DNA from: Oscillospiraceae bacterium
GTDB lineage: Bacteria > Bacillota > Clostridia > Oscillospirales > Oscillospiraceae
Assembly: GCA_017538775.1 (NCBI GenBank)
Contig: JAFYIF010000109.1
Coordinates: 1-13,213 of the forward strand
Length of the DNA stretch: 13,213 nt
Direction: 5' to 3'
Under the pieces are notes generated by a model. The model did no database searches. It was given only the letters and a program-made list of their open reading frames with translations, and was not told the origin of the DNA. The position numbers and the translations under genes are program-made. The stretch's first letter is position 1. Each line of letters opens with the position of its first letter. Of the stretch, positions 6,407 to 10,814 are shown piece by piece.

Positions 6407-7171
6407 TCAGCGCTTTTTGTAAAGCAGCAGCTCCGGGTTTTTCCCCTCCGCCTCGTAGGTGCAGACCAGGAGGAAGTCCATGTTGGCCAGGACGCCGAAG
6501 CAGCGGTCCCCGCCCAGCTCCGGCTCCAGCTGGCAGCCCAGATAGGTGGTGCCGTCGTCCAGGAACTTTGCCGCCGTCCCGTTGGGCAGGCGGTACGGGA
6601 GGTTCACATAGCTCCCCACCAGGGCGTTGAGCTTTTCCACCTTCGGCATCCCCTCGACGTGCAGGGCGTTGAGCTCGTCGATGAGCTGGCGCTTGAAGGC
6701 CTCGAACTGGCCGTGGTCGCTGAGCTCCTGATAGCGCTTCCAGTAGTCCAGCCCGGGCAGAATCTGCCGCATATGGGCCCGGGCCTGGTCCTCGGAGAAG
6801 CCCGCCCCGGCCATATGTTTGACGCAGACCTCGATCAGCTCGTCCATATCGCTGTAGGTATAGGTCCCGTCGGCGTAGCACCACTGGCAGTAGTTCTCGT
6901 TGGGCGTCCCGTCCCGGTCCCTGCCGAGGATGGCGTCCTCCAGCGGCATCCCGCAGCACTGGCAGATCAGCTGGCGCGGCGCGCCCAGCAGGGTGTTGAT
7001 CGAGACGTTGAACAGCTTCGACAGCAGCTTCAGCGTCTCGGTGTTCGGCACCGTCTCCCCCTTCTCCCAGCGGGACACCGCCTGCCGCGTCACAAAGACC
7101 CGCTCCGCCAGCTCGTCCTGGGACAGGCCGTTTTTGGTCCTGAGTTCGTATATCACGTCTTTCGTGTCCAT
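6407..7171 (-). CDS. XRE-family regulator fused to a zinc ribbon and C-terminal domain
   Basis: 254 residues. Residues 1-62 are a canonical XRE helix-turn-helix: LSQDELAERVFVTRQAVSRW (16-35), EKGETVPNTETLKLLSKLFN. Residues 68-102 form a zinc ribbon, with C70-x2-C73 (ICQCCGMPL) and C95-x2-C98 (YCQWCYADGTYT), like the 'putative zinc ribbon' of Firmicutes. The remainder, about 105-254, has a helical part then a beta-rich end (LPYRLPNGTAAKFLDDGTTY, CFGVLANMDFLLVC) that I know only as a companion of this ribbon. It is likely a transcription regulator that senses a metal, redox state or small ligand; the signal is unknown. AGGAGG (7179-7184) is 7 bases before ATG 7171. It is divergent from the HAD phosphatase gene; a dyad at 7222-7236 beside its promoter suggests autoregulation. 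Confidence 0.85.
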   Translation of the reverse strand: MDTKDVIYELRTKNGLSQDELAERVFVTRQAVSRWEKGETVPNTETLKLLSKLFNVSINTLLGAPRQLICQCCGMPLEDAILGRDRDGTPNENYCQWCYADGTYTYSDMDELIEVCVKHMAGAGFSEDQARAHMRQILPGLDYWKRYQELSDHGQFEAFKRQLIDELNALHVEGMPKVEKLNALVGSYVNLPYRLPNGTAAKFLDDGTTYLGCQLEPELGGDRCFGVLANMDFLLVCTYEAEGKNPELLLYKKR

Positions 7172-7192
7172 GGAAACACCTCCTCGACCTGT

Positions 7193-7221
7193 ATTCTATT
7201 ACAATCGGGCTTCCGGCGCAA
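7193..7221 (-). promoter_or_regulatory. Promoter for XRE/zinc-ribbon gene
   Basis: Minus strand: TTGCGC (7216-7221), 17-base spacer, TAGAAT (7193-7198). The -10 is a 5/6 match, the -35 weak, consistent with a promoter that needs help or is controlled by the adjoining dyad. Confidence 0.55.
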
Positions 7222-7236
7222 GCAACTTACAGTTGC
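7222..7236. promoter_or_regulatory. 15-bp dyad, probable operator
   Basis: GCAACTTACAGTTGC, perfect 6-bp arms around three bases, directly abutting the -35 box of the XRE/zinc-ribbon promoter and about 28 bases upstream of the divergent HAD promoter. Its place suggests binding by the neighbouring XRE protein (inference). Confidence 0.55.
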
Positions 7237-7264
7237 GGGAAAACCGCGTCGCAGAGGAACGGGC

Positions 7265-7293
7265 TTGCATCTTCGGCGGCGATGGGCTATGCT
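7265..7293 (+). promoter_or_regulatory. Promoter for the HAD nucleotidase gene
   Basis: TTGCAT (7265-7270), 17 bases, TATGCT (7288-7293). The -10 hexamer equals that of the thioesterase promoter. It covers the upstream ATG at 7289, which argues against that ATG as a start codon. Confidence 0.6.
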
Positions 7294-7324
7294 GGGGCTT
7301 AGAACGTGGAGGGGGGCGCTTTTC

Positions 7325-8038
7325 TTGGGCATCCGGGCGATCTTGTGGGACATCGACGACACGCTGCTGGCCTTTCCGCCGGCGGAGGCGGAGGCGCTGC
7401 GGCTGGCGCTGCTCGCGTGCGGGCTTCCGGAACCCACGGCGGCGCAGACGGCGCGCTACAGCGCCATCAACCTGGCGTGCTGGAAGGCACTGGAGCGGGG
7501 GGAGCTGAGCCGGGAGGCGCTGCGCACCAACCGCTTCCGGCGCTTCCTGGCCGGGGAGGGCTGGGACGCCGCGCTGGCCGGGGCTGTGGCGGCGCGCTAT
7601 GAAGCGGAGCTGGCCGGGCAGGTGTATTTTGTGCCCGGCGCGCTGGAGCTGGTGACGGCGCTGCGGGGCAAAGTGGGCCAGTACGCGGCCAGCAACGGCA
7701 CCCGCCGGGTGCAGCTGCCCCGGCTGGCCCGCGCCGGGCTGGACCGGCTGCTGGACGGGGTCTTCCTCTCGGAGATCCTGGGCGCGGAAAAGCCGGACAG
7801 CGCCTTCTTTGACGCGGTCTGCGCGCGCTTGCCGGGGCTGGCGCGGCGGGAGATTTTGATGGTGGGCGATTCCCTGAGCAGCGACGTACTGGGCGGGCTG
7901 CGCAGCGGGCTTGTCACCTGCTGGTACAACCCGGAGGGGAAAGCCCTGAACATCCCGGAGCGGCCGGACTATGAGATCCGCAGCCTCGATGCGCTGCCGG
8001 GCATCCTGGAAGCCCTCGGGATCGGCAAACCGGATTGA
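7325..8038 (+). CDS. HAD-family hydrolase, YjjG-type pyrimidine 5'-nucleotidase
   Basis: 237 residues. HAD motif I is WDIDDTLLAF (nucleophile D9, general acid/base D11), motif II SNGT (S123), motif III K156 in GAEKPD, and motif IV GDSLSSD (D182, D187). The all-helical cap between residues 18 and 110, the wording of motif I and the length all fit the YjjG group, which dephosphorylates UMP/dUMP/dTMP and non-canonical pyrimidine nucleotides (house-cleaning). The exact substrate is inferred from family. The start is TTG 7325: GGAGGGG lies about 9 bases upstream and family members begin right before motif I, whereas the in-frame ATG at 7289 falls in the promoter -10. It is a single gene, divergent from the XRE/zinc-ribbon regulator, which may control it. 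Confidence 0.85.
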   Translation: MGIRAILWDIDDTLLAFPPAEAEALRLALLACGLPEPTAAQTARYSAINLACWKALERGELSREALRTNRFRRFLAGEGWDAALAGAVAARYEAELAGQVYFVPGALELVTALRGKVGQYAASNGTRRVQLPRLARAGLDRLLDGVFLSEILGAEKPDSAFFDAVCARLPGLARREILMVGDSLSSDVLGGLRSGLVTCWYNPEGKALNIPERPDYEIRSLDALPGILEALGIGKPD

Positions 8039-8043
8039 AACTT

Positions 8044-8067
8044 GCGGAGGGAATTTGCACCCTCCGC
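8044..8067. terminator. Terminator hairpin between convergent HAD and transporter genes
   Basis: GCGGAGGG (8044-8051) pairs with CCCTCCGC (8060-8067) around an 8-base loop, just after the HAD stop and before the stop codon of the leftward transporter gene. U tracts on both sides are weak (CTTATTTA on the plus strand), so termination efficiency is uncertain. Confidence 0.6.
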
Positions 8068-8073
8068 GCTTAT

Positions 8074-9342
8074 TTATGCCCAGACCAGCCAGAGAAACAG
8101 ATAGCCCACCAGCACGGCGGTCAGGGTGTAGGGCACCCCGATCCGCATGAAGTCCCGGAAGGAGACCGCGTGCCCCTCCCGCCGCAGCAGGCCCACCGCC
8201 GTGATGTTGGCGGAGGCCCCGATGGGGGTGATGTTGCCGCCCAGGGTGGCGCCGGACAGGAGGCCGAAGTAGAGCAGATACGGCTCCATGCCCAGCGTGG
8301 CCGTCACAGAACGGAGCACCGGCAGCATGGCAGCCACATAGGGGATGTTGTCCACAAAGGCGGAGATCAGCACGGAACCCCAGACGATGATCGTATACAG
8401 CAGGAACAGATCCTGCCCGCCGAAGCGGACCAGGCCCTGGGCCATGTCGTCGATCAGCCCCACCTGGCGCAGCCCGCCGATGACCAGAAACAGACCCAGG
8501 AGCAGCCCCAGGGTCTCAAAGTCCAGATGCCGGAGGGTGTCTTTCGCGCCGGACAGGCTCCGCTCCCGCATTACGCGCAATAGCAGGGAGGCCAGGGCCA
8601 GGACGCAGCAGATCGCGCCGTTGAGGATGGCCGGGGCTTCCGGGAGGAAGGAGGCCGCAATCAGCGCCGCCACCATCAGCAGCAGCATCCCCGTGGGCAG
8701 ATAGTCGGTGACGGCGGCGCGTTCCCCGGCGCGCACCGGCTCCCGGTCCCCCCGGAACAGCAGCATCATCACCGGCACCGTAGCCAGCGCCCCCAGCTCC
8801 ACCGCAAAGAAGATGCCGGGCCGCCCCTCCATCCAGAAGAAGCTCATGAAGTTCATCCCGGCGTAGTCGCCCAGCATGATGGAGGTGGTGTCCCCCACCA
8901 GCGTGGCCGCCCCCTGCAGGTTGGAGGACACGGAGATGGAGAGGATCATCGGCACCGGATTCCGGCCCAGCTTCCGGCAGATCGCCAGCCCCACCGGGGC
9001 CACGATCAGCACCGTCGCCACGTTGTCGATCAGCGCGGAGATCGCGCCGGAAAATAAGCTCATCAGGATCGTCACCCAGAGGACGTTCTTCGACTTCTCC
9101 AGCAGCAGATCCGCCAGCAGGTTCGGCATCTGCGATTCGATGAACGCATGGACCAAAATCATGGTCCCCGCGATCATCATCAGCACGTTCCAGTTGATGA
9201 CGGAAGCCAGGCCGTCCAGCGGCAGCAGCCCCGCCAGCAGGAACAGCGCCGCCGCGCCCAGCGACCAGAGGGGCCGGTACTTCGGCCAGGCCACCATCAG
9301 GACATACATCAAAAGAAACACGACCAGGGCAAAAATCTTCAT
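8074..9342 (-). CDS. ArsB/NhaD-type ion transporter (SLC13/IT superfamily permease)
   Basis: 422 residues with about eleven membrane segments in two similar halves. Each half has the superfamily's re-entrant pair: SALIDNVATVLIVAP (102-116) with SSNLQGAATLVGD (139-151), and SAFVDNIPYVAAMLP (327-341) with GATLGGNITPIGASAN (364-379). D106/N107 and D331/N332 sit where the conserved 'NN' or 'DN' coordinates the transported ion. Relatives move arsenite, sodium (NhaD) or organic anions; the ion here is not decided by sequence. ATG 9342 has GGGAGGC 7-8 bases upstream and begins at the first membrane helix. A longer frame reaching 9510 is rejected because its ATG lies in the promoter -10. The 5' leader has riboswitch-like features, so expression is probably set by premature termination. 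Confidence 0.9.
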   Translation of the reverse strand: MKIFALVVFLLMYVLMVAWPKYRPLWSLGAAALFLLAGLLPLDGLASVINWNVLMMIAGTMILVHAFIESQMPNLLADLLLEKSKNVLWVTILMSLFSGAISALIDNVATVLIVAPVGLAICRKLGRNPVPMILSISVSSNLQGAATLVGDTTSIMLGDYAGMNFMSFFWMEGRPGIFFAVELGALATVPVMMLLFRGDREPVRAGERAAVTDYLPTGMLLLMVAALIAASFLPEAPAILNGAICCVLALASLLLRVMRERSLSGAKDTLRHLDFETLGLLLGLFLVIGGLRQVGLIDDMAQGLVRFGGQDLFLLYTIIVWGSVLISAFVDNIPYVAAMLPVLRSVTATLGMEPYLLYFGLLSGATLGGNITPIGASANITAVGLLRREGHAVSFRDFMRIGVPYTLTAVLVGYLFLWLVWA

Positions 9343-9370
9343 GCAAGCCTCCCGTTTCACAATTGGAAAA

Positions 9371-9411
9371 AAGACTTTTACCGCAGCCGTCCTTGGTGCG
9401 GTAAAAGTCTT
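9371..9411 (-). terminator. Rho-independent terminator in the leader of the transporter gene (attenuator)
   Basis: On the minus strand a perfect 15-bp stem (AAGACUUUUACCGCA from 9411, complement ending at 9371) with an 11-base loop is followed by six U (UCUUUUUUCC). It ends about 29 bases before the start codon of the transporter gene and after its promoter, so it must be conditionally bypassed for the gene to be expressed. Confidence 0.85.
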
Positions 9412-9416
9412 GCTGC

Positions 9417-9494
9417 CTGGAACATATCCCGGGGATCGCTCCCGCAGGGACGCCATCCATTGCGCACACTGCGCCAGCTGCTGCCTGTTACCAG
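9417..9494 (-). ncRNA. Putative structured leader RNA / riboswitch-like aptamer of unknown class
   Basis: Between the promoter and the attenuator the RNA folds by eye into a closed unit. P1: CUGGUAAC (9494-9487) with GUUCCAG (9423-9417), one bulged base. P2: GCGCA/UGCGC (9474-9470, 9466-9462). P3: UCCC/GGGA (9450-9447, 9430-9427), an internal loop, then GGGA/UCCC capped by a GCGA tetraloop. The predicted transcription start (about 9495) is one base before P1. The GGUAA of the P1 5' strand (in 9493-9488) can alternatively pair with UUACC(G) of the terminator (9404-9399), giving mutually exclusive states. I do not recognise a known riboswitch class. Folding and function are inference. Confidence 0.55.
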
Positions 9495-9500
9495 TATATG

Positions 9501-9529
9501 TATATAGCATATCGGGGCGGCGGTGTCAA
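9501..9529 (-). promoter_or_regulatory. Consensus promoter of transporter gene
   Basis: Minus strand: perfect TTGACA (9524-9529), exactly 17 bases, TATATA (9501-9506) with an extended TGC in front. One of the strongest promoters in the window, which makes sense if output is controlled later by attenuation. Confidence 0.85.
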
Positions 9530-9595
9530 GGTGGAAGCGAGGGCTTCGGGCCGGAGCAGACGAACAGGACGTTGAAAACCAATGCGGAAAACCCG

Positions 9596-9826
9596 TCAGT
9601 TTCCCCGCAGGATTTCCCCCCGCAGATCCAGATACTCCCGCTCCAGGTCCTTCCATTGCCGCTCCAGATCCTGAAACTCCCGGAGCGCCCTGCGCATGTC
9701 CTCCGATGCATAGCCCGTCCCCTGCGCCACCAGTTGTCTGAGTCTTTCCCGCGCCGCTTCCAGATCCATGCCCAGGCTGTACAGCCGCGCCGCCGACGCG
9801 AGCAGCAGGTCTTTTTGCTGATCCAT
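9596..9826 (-). CDS. Small coiled-coil protein of unknown function
   Basis: 76 residues, no family recognised. It is helical throughout: MDQQKDLLLASAARLYSLGM, then DLEAARERLRQLVAQG and a C-terminal stretch (about 43-71) rich in Leu, Glu, Arg and Trp with heptad spacing (ALREFQDLERQWKDLEREY), so a coiled-coil or helical hairpin is likely. No signal peptide or cysteine. Start ATG 9826 has GGGGGTG about 6 bases upstream, a fair ribosome site. Divergent from the XRE gene at 9938 with a perfect palindrome between, so the two are probably co-regulated; the protein may be a partner of, or a target of, that regulator (inference). Confidence 0.65.
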   Translation of the reverse strand: MDQQKDLLLASAARLYSLGMDLEAARERLRQLVAQGTGYASEDMRRALREFQDLERQWKDLEREYLDLRGEILRGN

Positions 9827-9856
9827 TCTGACACCCCCGAAAACAAATCATAGTCT

Positions 9857-9873
9857 TGTCCTGTAACAGGACA
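9857..9873. promoter_or_regulatory. Perfect 17-bp palindrome, probable XRE operator
   Basis: TGTCCTGTAACAGGACA has exact 8-bp arms around one base. A further TTGTCCT half-site recurs at 9905-9911. It lies upstream of both divergent genes, and on the minus strand it overlaps the spacer ahead of a possible -10 (TATGAT). A dimeric binding site for the XRE protein encoded at 9938 is the simplest reading. Confidence 0.7.
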
Positions 9874-9937
9874 TTATTTCCTGTTTTGTCGTTTACGCTT
9901 TCCTTTGTCCTAAGTCAAGACAAGGAGGCCAAACCGC

Positions 9938-10177
9938 ATGGCAAGGATCATCGACGGAAACGCGCAGAACATGGTGGGGCCCAAGGTGCGGAAGCTGCGG
10001 CTGGCGCGGAAGATGAGCCAGCAGACGCTCTCGGACCGGCTGGAGACCCTGGCGATCTACGTCTGCCGTGGCTCTGTCTCCCGCATCGAGGACGGACAGC
10101 GCACGGTGACGGACATGGAACTGTACGGGCTGGCCAAGGTGCTGGGAGTGTCCATCGAAGATTTGTTCGAGGATTGA
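9938..10177 (+). CDS. XRE-family transcription regulator
   Basis: 79 residues, one helix-turn-helix domain. The fold follows the Cro/C1 pattern: VRKLRLARKMSQQTLSDRLE (17-36), then YVCRGSVSRIEDGQRTVTDM and ELYGLAKVLGVSIEDLFED at the end. The loop LETLAIYVCRGSVSRIE is longer than the classical turn, as in some Firmicute XRE proteins. AAGGAGG (9922-9928) is 9 bases before ATG 9938. No ligand domain is present, so it probably acts as a simple repressor on the 17-bp palindrome in the spacer it shares with the coiled-coil gene. A strong minus-strand promoter downstream (10298-10326) points back at it and might produce antisense RNA. Confidence 0.85.
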   Translation: MARIIDGNAQNMVGPKVRKLRLARKMSQQTLSDRLETLAIYVCRGSVSRIEDGQRTVTDMELYGLAKVLGVSIEDLFED

Positions 10178-10268
10178 CGAAACGCTTCCGACGCGCTGCG
10201 CTGCCGCCTGCTGACCCCTGATCGTACAACTTTTCCGCTTCCCCTTTTCCTCCACAGGAAACGCAAAC

Positions 10269-10311
10269 ATGGGGATTATATCCCCTTATCGGAAAAGATT
10301 ATAACCCCCAT
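10269..10311. promoter_or_regulatory. Inverted repeat ahead of second tiny XRE gene, probable operator
   Basis: ATGGGGATTATA (10269-10280) is mirrored by TATAACCCCCAT (10300-10311), 11 of 12 positions complementary, with 19 bases between. The left arm also forms a tight local dyad GGGGATTATATCCCC (10271-10285). The stretch is AT-rich islands set in G/C runs, lies between two XRE genes and is likely bound by the downstream XRE protein (inference). Confidence 0.6.
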
Positions 10312-10326
10312 ACTGGAAACAGTCAA
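10298..10326 (-). promoter_or_regulatory. Near-consensus minus-strand promoter pointing into the XRE gene 9938-10177
   Basis: Minus strand: TTGACT (10321-10326), exactly 17 bases, perfect TATAAT (10298-10303). There is no supported gene downstream on that strand; transcription would run antisense to the XRE gene. A second TATAAT occurs at 10275-10280. Its -10 is part of the inverted repeat 10269-10311, so a repressor there would block it. Confidence 0.55.
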
Positions 10327-10327
10327 T

Positions 10328-10336
10328 GGGGGGGGG
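10328..10336 (+). repeat. G9 homopolymer at the ribosome site of tiny XRE gene
   Basis: Nine consecutive G end six bases before ATG 10343, replacing the usual AGGAGG. Length changes by slippage would alter the ribosome-site spacing. Confidence 0.7.
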
Positions 10337-10342
10337 AAGCAA

Positions 10343-10546
10343 ATGATCGTGTTCGACAAGCTGTGGGGCGTCATGCGGGAGAAGGGTGTCTCCACCTACC
10401 TGCTGCGGGAACAGTGCGGAATCGACAGCAAGACCATCCGTCGGCTGCGGGCCAACGACAACATGGAGACCAAAACCCTGAACAAACTCTGCGCCGCGCT
10501 GGGTTGCCGTCTGGAGGACATCGCCGAATACGTTCCGGACGAATGA
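10343..10546 (+). CDS. Tiny XRE-family (Cro/C1-type) DNA-binding protein, paralogue of 5471-5677
   Basis: 67 residues: one helix-turn-helix domain, with the recognition part GIDSKTIRRLRANDNMETKT (26-45) and the closing LNKLCAALGCRLEDIAEYVP. It aligns ungapped with the 5471 protein (31 of 67 identical, including the LW, TLxKLCA and YVP positions), but the recognition helix differs, so the two should read different operators. The ribosome site is an unusual G9 tract rather than AGGAGG. It has no sensor domain and is probably a simple repressor of the inverted repeat just upstream. Downstream is a repeat element whose hairpin and T-run can terminate it. Confidence 0.85.
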   Translation: MIVFDKLWGVMREKGVSTYLLREQCGIDSKTIRRLRANDNMETKTLNKLCAALGCRLEDIAEYVPDE

Positions 10547-10574
10547 CGGAGCGGGCGCAACTGCGAAACAGCGG

Positions 10575-10660
10575 AAGGGGCAAGCCCCTTCCCTACATGA
10601 TGTGGTTGATCTTGGAAAGACTGCCACATTTTGTAGGGAGAGGGCTTGCCCCTTTTTTGT
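10575..10660. repeat. Short inverted-repeat (MITE/REP-like) element acting as terminator
   Basis: Arm 10575-10597 (starts AAGGGGCAAGCCCC) and arm 10632-10654 are complementary at 21 of 23 positions, 34 bases apart, and the right arm runs into TTTTTT. Each arm also holds a GGGGCAAGCCCC-like hairpin. It has no coding capacity. It ends the tiny XRE gene and is unrelated in sequence to the other two palindromes in this window. Confidence 0.7.
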
Positions 10661-10727
10661 TTTCGCGGCCGGTGTTTGCCGCAGACCTTGCTCTTGACGC
10701 AAATTCGGCAACAAGATACCCGATGAT

Positions 10728-10769
10728 CGGCAAAACAGCAAGCGATACCGGCAAAATAGCAAGCGGTTA
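10728..10769. repeat. Two tandem 21-bp repeats
   Basis: CGGCAAAACAGCAAGCGATAC (10728-10748, described in two parts: CGGCAAAACAGC, AAGCGATAC) and CGGCAAAATAGC, AAGCGGTTA (10749-10769) agree at 17 of 21 positions. A degenerate third CGGCAACAAGATACC lies just upstream. Located in the spacer downstream of the HerA-like gene; no function evident. Confidence 0.6.
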
Positions 10770-10814
10770 TGCGATTTCAAAGCTCCAGAATCTTGCCGAT
10801 AGGCCAGAGAAAAC

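Noticed and set aside
9371..9494. T-box leader for the transporter
   Set aside because: The terminator contains UUACCGC, but the T-box consensus UGGNACCGCG, the AG bulge and a Stem I pattern are missing, and transporters of this kind are not usual T-box targets.
9343..9510. 56-residue N-terminal extension of the transporter, or a leader peptide, reading through the leader RNA
   Set aside because: Its ATG at 9510 is part of the extended -10 promoter, and no ribosome site precedes any leader ATG. The frame passes through the terminator; no run of a single amino acid suggests peptide attenuation.
9893..10270. 125-codon minus-strand frame opposite XRE gene, downstream of a strong minus-strand promoter
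   Set aside because: First ATG lacks a ribosome site and the frame is a shadow of the XRE gene. The promoter is reported, the protein is not.
10286..10780. Minus-strand frame across the repeat region
   Set aside because: Made of repeat arms and the reverse of the tiny XRE gene; no support.
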